Of a DNA stretch of 27,343 nt, positions 23,042 to 27,343 are shown one piece after another. The stretch is from a virus, in IMG/VR virus record IMGVR_UViG_3300030101_000167, positions 1 to 27,343 of that record; one strand, 5' to 3'. The position numbers and the translations under genes were made by a program. The notes beneath the pieces were generated by a model. That model made no database searches and was not told the origin of the DNA. It saw nothing but the letters and a program-made list of their open reading frames with translations. How positions within the stretch are numbered: the first letter of the stretch is position 1; every line of letters starts with the position of its first letter.

Positions 23042-23750
23042 TAGATTTAGATTAAAGCCACACGAAATTGCGGCTCTAAAAAAGATGCGAGAAACTGACG
23101 CTAGGAATGTCCTAGTTGTCGGTGACTTGCACGAGCCATTTTGTAAAGATGGTTACTTAGAATTTTGTCAAGAACAATACGAGACTTGGAATTGTACAGA
23201 TGTGGTGAAAATTGGCGACATAATAGATAATCATTATACGAGTTTTCACGAGATAGACATAGAAGCAGAATATACAGGAAAGCAAGAACTAGAATATGCT
23301 ATTAAAAAGATAGCAAGATGGTATAAGGCTTTTCCAAAAGCAACTGTAATTTTAGGAAATCACGATAGAATGATAATGCGAAAAGCACAAACATCATTAA
23401 TTCCTAGTAAGTGGATAAAATCTTACAAAGAAGTCTTAGAAGTTCCTAATTGGGAATTTGTAGATAGATTAGTTGTAGATGGTGTACAGTACATACATGG
23501 AGAAGCAGGAACTGCAAGAACTAAATGCAGAGCAGATATGATGAATACTGTACAGGGTCACTTACACACACAATGTTACATAGAACACTACGTAGGACAA
23601 AACTTTAGAGTATTTGGTATGCAGGTAGGCTGCGGTATAGACCACGATACTTACGCTATGGCTTACGCTAAGCGTGGTAAGAAGCCTTCTATTGCCTGCG
23701 GAGTAGTATTAGGTGGTACTACACCTATAAACCTTTTAATGCCTTTATAA
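23022..23750 (+). CDS. Calcineurin-like metallophosphoesterase
   Basis: A 242-residue protein with all core motifs of the metallophosphoesterase superfamily in order: GDLHEPF at 34-40 (D35, H37), GDIIDNH at 65-71, GNHDR at 112-116, a histidine in IHGE at 158-161, and GHLHT at 179-183. These residues bind two metal ions and hydrolyse phosphomonoesters or diesters. The substrate cannot be read from sequence. In phages such enzymes may act on nucleic acid ends, cyclic nucleotides or protein phosphates. It is the last large gene of the late block. The ATG at 23022 overlaps the holin-like gene; the next in-frame ATG (23085) would leave the active site intact. Confidence 0.9.
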   Translation: MENQASNRFRLKPHEIAALKKMRETDARNVLVVGDLHEPFCKDGYLEFCQEQYETWNCTDVVKIGDIIDNHYTSFHEIDIEAEYTGKQELEYAIKKIARWYKAFPKATVILGNHDRMIMRKAQTSLIPSKWIKSYKEVLEVPNWEFVDRLVVDGVQYIHGEAGTARTKCRADMMNTVQGHLHTQCYIEHYVGQNFRVFGMQVGCGIDHDTYAMAYAKRGKKPSIACGVVLGGTTPINLLMPL

Positions 23751-23827
23751 TGACTCTAAAAGACTCTACAAAACTTACACTATTCTATTTCTTACTTATA
23801 GTAATAGTTTTACTCTTAGCCACATAA
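23750..23827 (+). CDS. Micro-ORF, 25 aa, membrane peptide
   Basis: The ATG overlaps the phosphoesterase stop (TAATG). After eight polar residues comes a fully hydrophobic stretch (LTLFYFLLIVIVLLLAT) up to the stop. It could be a tiny membrane protein made by coupled translation; alternatively it is chance. It is the last frame before the control region. Confidence 0.4.
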   Translation: MTLKDSTKLTLFYFLLIVIVLLLAT

Positions 23828-23833
23828 TATACA

Positions 23834-23892
23834 TATTAACATCTTAATTGTTAATAACTTTGTAAATAATTGTGTTAATATAGTTGTTAATA
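23834..23892. promoter_or_regulatory. Operator / iteron array (four TGTTAATA octamers)
   Basis: TGTTAATA occurs at 23849-23856, 23873-23880 and 23885-23892 on the + strand and as its complement at 23834-23841. The first two form an inverted repeat with a 7-base spacer. The + copies start 24 and 12 bases apart, about two and one helical turns. The last copy covers the -33 element of the promoter, as a repressor site would. A replication initiator site is the other option. Confidence 0.6.
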
Positions 23893-23913
23893 CAAATTAT
23901 TCTTGTATGTTTG
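23884..23913 (+). promoter_or_regulatory. Bacteroidota-type early promoter
   Basis: TTG at 23884-23886 and TATGTTTG at 23906-23913 are separated by 19 bases, matching the primary sigma consensus of Bacteroidota (TTTG or TTG, then TAnnTTTG). Transcription would begin near 23920, about 20 bases before the first early gene. A second TAACTTTG at 23855-23862 could be another -7 element but has no clear -33 partner. Confidence 0.6.
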
Positions 23914-23939
23914 CATCATATTAATCAAGAAATAATAAA

Positions 23940-24191
23940 ATGACACAATTTAAAGTAATAAACAGAGAAACTAAAGAAGTACAAATATTTAACACAGAAG
24001 AGATATTAAATTTTTTCAGATGTGAGTATGACCCACAAACTAAAAAGGTCAAGTATTACAACAATATGCGAGATTATGCTATTAGTGAGGTTAAGTCTAA
24101 AATACCTGCAATAGTAGATACAGTAATAAAATCAGTAATTGCAGTAGCAATAGTAGTATTAACAACTGAATTAATATTAAGATGGTTTTAG
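23940..24191 (+). CDS. First early protein, C-terminal membrane anchor, 83 aa
   Basis: Directly downstream of the early promoter. The N-terminal 55 residues are polar (an acidic and aromatic segment near residues 17-36), and residues 57-81 are a single hydrophobic helix ending in RWF. This is a tail-anchored topology. Function unknown; a first-expressed, membrane-linked phage protein often acts on the host or in exclusion, but this is only a guess. The next gene overlaps its last ten bases. Confidence 0.65.
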   Translation: MTQFKVINRETKEVQIFNTEEILNFFRCEYDPQTKKVKYYNNMRDYAISEVKSKIPAIVDTVIKSVIAVAIVVLTTELILRWF

Positions 24192-24466
24192 ATAGTGACA
24201 AAATAATATCTGAAGAGTGGTCGTTAAAGCCAACACTAAAAGCAGTATCAATGTATTGCTATAATCATAAGACTAGATATACTGATTATAAAGAAGTAGA
24301 TAGTACAGTAAGAGTAGTAGGTACTAGAAAGCAGGTACTAGACTTATTTAAGAAACTACTTATAGAAGAAGGTTTACAATTAAGGGGTAGTATTCAAATA
24401 GAAACTACAGACCTACATCTTAAATTATACAAAGAAAATAATAACGAAGCACTAATTATAAATTAA
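24182..24466 (+). CDS. Hypothetical early protein, 94 aa
   Basis: Not recognised. A 94-residue soluble protein with mixed alpha/beta character: an aromatic N-terminal half (SMYCYNHKTRYTDY), a central helix (RKQVLDLFKKLLIEEG) and a strand-rich end (GSIQIETTDLHLKLYKE). It lies between the membrane-anchored protein and the annealing protein in one early operon. Confidence 0.65.
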   Translation: MVLDSDKIISEEWSLKPTLKAVSMYCYNHKTRYTDYKEVDSTVRVVGTRKQVLDLFKKLLIEEGLQLRGSIQIETTDLHLKLYKENNNEALIIN

Positions 24467-24467
24467 T

Positions 24468-24866
24468 ATGAAAACTGAAAAATTAAAAGAAAAATATATC
24501 AAATACGAACTAACAAAAGATGATGTCTTTAAACAACAGTCAGGACATTATATTATCATAACACGTTCAGGCATAGAGAAAATCCAAGCCATAGAAAATA
24601 TTACAATATGGTATGAAGTGGTAAAATGTGAGCCTAATTTTGCAGGAGTAAAAGCAACTGCAACTAAAGATGGTTGTACTGTAGAAACTTTTGGTTCAGC
24701 ATTAAAAGGTAATAGTTTTAAAGACGGTAACACTAATACTTGGTATGTTTTAGAGATGGCTGAGAAAAGGGCTTTGTCTAGGGCTGTACTAAAAATGACA
24801 GGTTTCTACGAGTTAGGCGTATTTGGAGAAGACGAAGCAGAAGATTTTAAAAAGAATAATAACTAA
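24468..24866 (+). CDS. Rad52/ERF-like ssDNA annealing protein (putative)
   Basis: A 132-residue protein. Features resembling phage single-strand annealing proteins are a strand region around YEVVKCEPNFAGVKATATK, then VETFGSALKGN, and the helix WYVLEMAEKRALSRAVLKM, whose MAEKRALSRA motif is common to ERF/Rad52-type proteins where the helix faces DNA. The C-terminus is acidic. It lies directly before the SSB, the usual neighbour of annealing proteins, and the operon also holds NinB- and NinG-like genes. Annealing helps repair and recombine replicating phage DNA. The assignment needs structure-based comparison, since it is shorter than most ERF proteins. Confidence 0.5.
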   Translation: MKTEKLKEKYIKYELTKDDVFKQQSGHYIIITRSGIEKIQAIENITIWYEVVKCEPNFAGVKATATKDGCTVETFGSALKGNSFKDGNTNTWYVLEMAEKRALSRAVLKMTGFYELGVFGEDEAEDFKKNNN

Positions 24867-24880
24867 ATAAATAAATAAAA

Positions 24881-25189
24881 ATGGAATTTACAGGAAAATT
24901 AATTAAGAAGTTTGACATAGAGTCAGGAATAAGTAAAGCAGGTAAAGAGTGGAACAAGCAGTCTATACTAATAGAACAAAATGCAGAATTTAACAAAGAA
25001 TTAGTTATAAGTGCATTTGGTGAAAAAATACAAAAGATTAAAAATCTACAAGAAGGTGATAACTTAAAAGTGTTATGTAATGTATATTCAAGAGAATACA
25101 ATGGTAGATATTTTCACAACATTGATGGTTACCACTTTGCTAAAGCAGGTGAAGATGTAGAAGAAGATAATAACGATATGCCTTTCTAA
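24881..25189 (+). CDS. Single-stranded DNA-binding protein, DUF3127-like
   Basis: A 102-residue OB-fold protein. The N-terminus (MEFTGKLIKKFDIESG), the GKEWNKQSILIEQ strand pair and the LQEGDNLKVLCNVYSREYNG section resemble the DUF3127 family, SSB-like proteins frequent in Bacteroidota and their phages. The C-terminus is acidic and ends in DMPF, like the DDDIPF tip by which SSBs recruit replication and repair partners. It would coat ssDNA during replication. It lies between annealing protein and DnaA-like gene, separated from the former by a 14-base spacer. Confidence 0.75.
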   Translation: MEFTGKLIKKFDIESGISKAGKEWNKQSILIEQNAEFNKELVISAFGEKIQKIKNLQEGDNLKVLCNVYSREYNGRYFHNIDGYHFAKAGEDVEEDNNDMPF

Positions 25190-25190
25190 T

Positions 25191-25718
25191 ATGACATCAA
25201 AAGATAACTTTAAAGAAATATGTGACCTTACTACAAAGGTATTAGGGTTGCCTAAAAATCATCTGCTAGTAAAAAATAGAAAAGTAGAGTATATGATGCC
25301 TAGAGCAGTTGCTTGTATGATAAGTAGACTAGAAAATTGTACAAAACATAGCACTATGTCTAAGGTATTGGGATTTAATAGAGCAACTATATATTATTAT
25401 GAAAAAGAACATCATAAAAGATTTAAATTTTGGGCTGCTTATAGAAAAGCATTTAATAAAGTATATTTAGAATATAAAAATACTGAAACTAATAAAAAGA
25501 CTTTTTTACGTTCTGCTTCTATATATAACCACTTGATTAAACATGGTGTACAAGAAAGTGACAGACCTGATTTATCTATACTAATTAAGTCAGGTAATGT
25601 ATCTGCTGAAATAAAAAGTTGTTACTTTGAATGTTCATCACAATTAAAAAAGATTAAGTTTGCATTGAAAGAATATAAATATGAACTTAAACTAATTGAC
25701 CTTAATGAAGCAATCTAA
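25191..25718 (+). CDS. DnaA-domain-IV-like DNA-binding protein
   Basis: Residues 30-90 of this 175-residue protein resemble the DNA-binding domain IV of DnaA: RKVEYMMPRAVACMISRL, then HSTMSKVLGFNRATIYYYEKEH (residues 53-74), which corresponds to the IG..F.RDHTTV helix-turn-helix signature. There is no ATPase domain. The C-terminal part (100-175) is basic and helical and not recognised. It could bind origin repeats of phage or host and steer replication or repress host initiation. Its position before the replication initiator favours a role at the phage origin. The end overlaps the next gene by 14 bases. Confidence 0.55.
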   Translation: MTSKDNFKEICDLTTKVLGLPKNHLLVKNRKVEYMMPRAVACMISRLENCTKHSTMSKVLGFNRATIYYYEKEHHKRFKFWAAYRKAFNKVYLEYKNTETNKKTFLRSASIYNHLIKHGVQESDRPDLSILIKSGNVSAEIKSCYFECSSQLKKIKFALKEYKYELKLIDLNEAI

Positions 25719-26310
25719 ACCAAATTACTACGCTGTGATTCCTGCTGATGTTAGATACAGCAAGAAGTTAACACCTAATGCTAAACTACTTTATGCAGAA
25801 ATTACAGCACTATGTAATATGAATGGTAAATGCACAGCATCTACACAATATTTTGCAACACTTTATAATGTAAGTAAAACATCTGTACAGAATTGGTTAA
25901 AAATATTAGAAGATAATAAACACATTATAAGACACAATATATTTAAAGAGGGTACTAAAGAAATTTTGTCTAGGCACATAAAATTAGTTAATACCCCTAC
26001 ACAAAATAACTTTAGAGATAATACTAATATAAATATAACTAATAATAATACTACGTATAGTAATAAAGGGCGTTTTAAAAAACCTGATTTATTAGATATT
26101 AAAAATTATTGTTTAGAAAGACAAAATAATGTAGATGCTGAAGCGTTTATAGATTTTTATGATTCTAAAGATTGGAAGATAGGAAAGAATAAAATGAAAA
26201 ATTGGAAGGCTGCTGTCAGAACTTGGGAACGAAGAGAAAATAAAAAACCAACAATGTCTAAGTTAGATGCACAAATAAATGCTTGGACTAATGCAAAAAA
26301 ACTATTATAA
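25705..26310 (+). CDS. Replication initiator with HTH domain (O-like/DnaD-like)
   Basis: A 201-residue protein. Residues 5-75 form a winged helix of the HTH_36 type (YYAVIPADVRYSKKLTPNAK, STQYFATLYNVSKTSVQNWL). A low-complexity Asn/Thr linker follows at about 105-120. The C-terminus (about 125-175) has the WKIGKNKMKNWKAAVRTWE motif common at the end of phage replication initiators. Such proteins bind the origin and load the helicase. I chose ATG 25705; an upstream TTG (25696) would add three residues. No separate helicase is encoded, so host DnaB would be needed. Confidence 0.7.
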   Translation: MKQSKPNYYAVIPADVRYSKKLTPNAKLLYAEITALCNMNGKCTASTQYFATLYNVSKTSVQNWLKILEDNKHIIRHNIFKEGTKEILSRHIKLVNTPTQNNFRDNTNINITNNNTTYSNKGRFKKPDLLDIKNYCLERQNNVDAEAFIDFYDSKDWKIGKNKMKNWKAAVRTWERRENKKPTMSKLDAQINAWTNAKKLL

Positions 26311-26313
26311 TAT

Positions 26314-26385
26314 GAGCAGGGTTAGTAAATATAAATTAAATATTAATGTGAGGTTATACTTTGATTTATTTACAATTCCCTGCTC
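26314..26385 (+). ncRNA. Long hairpin in the early operon (possible structured RNA)
   Basis: GAGCAGGG (26314-26321) pairs perfectly with CCCTGCTC (26378-26385). Inside it GTAAATA (26325-26331) pairs with TATTTAC (26367-26373), and a third run (26334-26340 with 26360-26366) can pair including one G-U. It lies in the only sizeable gap of the early operon, 26311-26403. A 26-codon frame (26312-26392) overlaps it but looks non-coding. It could be an mRNA-stability element, attenuator, or small RNA. Confidence 0.4.
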
Positions 26386-26403
26386 TTATTAAAAAATAAA
26401 TAT

Positions 26404-26772
26404 ATGAAACTACTAAAACAAGAAAACATAAAAGAATTGTCTGAAAAAGTCTTAGATTTATTAGCAAAGACGTCAGTAGAAATAGGACACAAGACAGATG
26501 CTCAAACTTTAGCAACACTATCTAAAATATTTGCTAATGACTTAATGACTGAAAAAAGATTTTTTAATCTATGCTTTGAGCAGATAGAGACTGCCTTTCG
26601 TATAGGTGTTAGATTTGGAAAGGACGAGCCATTTTTAAACATTAGAACTTTTTACAAATGGGTGTATAGTCATAAGAAGACCATAGACGAAGCATACTAC
26701 GAAGTACACACACTAAACAAACCTATAGAACAAGTACCTTATTATCAAGAACCTTTAAAACTATTAATATGA
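26404..26772 (+). CDS. Conserved replication-region protein, 122 aa
   Basis: A helical, soluble protein of 122 residues. The middle (EQIETAFRIGVRFGKDEPFL) and NIRTFYKWVYSHKK resemble a protein that often follows the replication initiator in Bacteroidota phages. I do not know its function; a helicase loader or initiator partner is suggested only by position. It starts after the hairpin region and overlaps the next gene by four bases (ATGA). Confidence 0.6.
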   Translation: MKLLKQENIKELSEKVLDLLAKTSVEIGHKTDAQTLATLSKIFANDLMTEKRFFNLCFEQIETAFRIGVRFGKDEPFLNIRTFYKWVYSHKKTIDEAYYEVHTLNKPIEQVPYYQEPLKLLI

Positions 26773-27077
26773 AAACAAAAGAAAAAGTAAGATTTTGGTT
26801 AGAAAAGCACGAACACTTAAGAGATGATGATAATCGTCTATGTGCTAATATTTGGAATGAAGAATTGAAAGAATTTGTAGATATGAATACAGCAGGTATA
26901 AGAACATTTTTAAGACTGTATTCTTTTGGTAAACTAACACCTGCTCCTACTATAAAAAGGCTTAGAGCAAAATTACAATCAGAAAACCCACAATATAGAG
27001 GTGAAAATTATTACAAAAGAAAAGGAATATATGAAAAAGATTGGCGTAATAAGTTAGGTTATGAAAAGCGTAAGTAA
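26769..27077 (+). CDS. Conserved phage protein, 102 aa
   Basis: A basic protein of 102 residues with a recurring phage pattern: LEKHEHLRDDDNRLCANIWNEE at the N-terminus and LTPAPTIKRLRAKLQSENPQYRG in the second half. The pattern is common next to NinG in Bacteroidota phages and no function is known to me. The lysine/arginine-rich end suits contact with nucleic acid. Its last 17 bases overlap the NinG-like start. Confidence 0.65.
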   Translation: MKTKEKVRFWLEKHEHLRDDDNRLCANIWNEELKEFVDMNTAGIRTFLRLYSFGKLTPAPTIKRLRAKLQSENPQYRGENYYKRKGIYEKDWRNKLGYEKRK

Positions 27078-27343
27078 ATTAAAGAAAGAATTAGATAAGT
27101 GGTTTAGTCTTTATATAAGACTGAGAGATGCTACAGACGAAGGAATGGTACAATGTTTTACTTGCGGTAAGGTTGCACATTACAAAGATGGTATGCAGTG
27201 CGGACACTTTCAAAGCAGGAAACATCAGGCTACGAGATGGAATGAAGAGAATTGTCAAGTACAATGTGTAGGTTGCAATATGTTTAAGCAGGGTGAACAA
27301 TGGACATTTGGACTAAACTTAGATGCTAAATATGGTAGTAGTA
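27061..27343 (+). CDS. ninG: NinG-like recombination protein, N-terminal part (continues at 1-224)
   Basis: The gene starts at ATG 27061 and runs off the window end; because of the terminal repeat it continues at base 1 and stops at 224. This part holds the basic N-terminal helix and the zinc-binding residues CFTC (32-35), CGHF (47-50) and C65/C69/C72. The family acts on branched DNA in recombination. The last 99 bases here are the same as bases 1-99, so the gene should be counted once. Confidence 0.85.
   Translation, partial: MKSVSKLKKELDKWFSLYIRLRDATDEGMVQCFTCGKVAHYKDGMQCGHFQSRKHQATRWNEENCQVQCVGCNMFKQGEQWTFGLNLDAKYGSS
27245..27343. repeat. Terminal direct repeat, right copy
   Basis: Identical over all 99 bases to the start of the window, as checked base by base at both ends. 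The true unit length is therefore 27,244 bp. Confidence 0.95.

Noticed and set aside
23855-23862. TAACTTTG as a second early promoter
   Set aside because: It matches the -7 consensus but no TTG or TTTG lies at the right distance upstream, so it is only noted beside the stronger promoter.
26312-26392. 26-codon frame over the long hairpin
   Set aside because: The stem-loop explains the sequence better, and the peptide has no recognisable feature. It would need conservation to be accepted.
1-27343. tRNA genes, CRISPR arrays, reverse transcriptase with variable repeats, integrase, repressor, insertion sequences
   Set aside because: Read for on both strands and none seen. No attachment site was apparent either.

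Overview
The window looks like one complete genome unit of a small tailed dsDNA bacteriophage (siphovirus-like), assembled as a circle. Bases 1-99 recur exactly at 27245-27343, so the unit is 27,244 bp, and one gene (NinG-like) is cut by the contig ends. The host is probably a Bacteroidota bacterium, most likely a flavobacterium. The DNA is strongly AT-rich, start codons lack Shine-Dalgarno sequences, one promoter matches the Bacteroidota TTG-N19-TAnnTTTG type, and many proteins (DUF3127-like SSB, XkdF-like protease, DUF6712-like adaptor, the tail-tip set) resemble families common in Bacteroidota phages. Family names come from motif recognition only; no database search was run.

Layout: every gene I support lies on the + strand. 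The early region starts at a control region (23828-23939) with four copies of an octamer and a Bacteroidota-type promoter. It runs through small proteins, a Rad52/ERF-like annealing protein, an SSB, a DnaA-domain-IV-like protein, a replication initiator, then NinG across the circle junction. It continues at 246-2959 with a sigma-factor-like protein, zinc-ribbon proteins, DUF3310-like and NinB-like proteins. Late genes follow: terminase (3005-4463), a tail assembly chaperone with a -1 frameshift (4494-5272), tail completion and tail-tip genes, a fibre and a tape measure (to 13902). Next come capsid protease, scaffold, major capsid and tail tube (13938-17748), more virion proteins including a LamG-like one, portal and adaptor (to 22091). 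Lysis genes and a metallophosphoesterase close the block.

The most interesting feature is a probable late-transcription system. A 15-bp element, CTATTATATANTATG, sits with identical geometry on the start codons at 4494, 13938 and 17850. A near copy lies before terS and a variant before the scaffold gene. One copy directly follows a strong intrinsic terminator. The element places a -10-like TATTAT five bases before ATG, which would give leaderless mRNAs, and the phage encodes a sigma-like protein that could read it. Other notable points are a T TTT TTT slippery site, a terminase gene without an ATG ahead of its Walker A motif, a long hairpin in the early operon, and an unusual order of tail and head genes. 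No integrase, repressor, tRNA, CRISPR array or reverse transcriptase was seen, so the phage is probably virulent.
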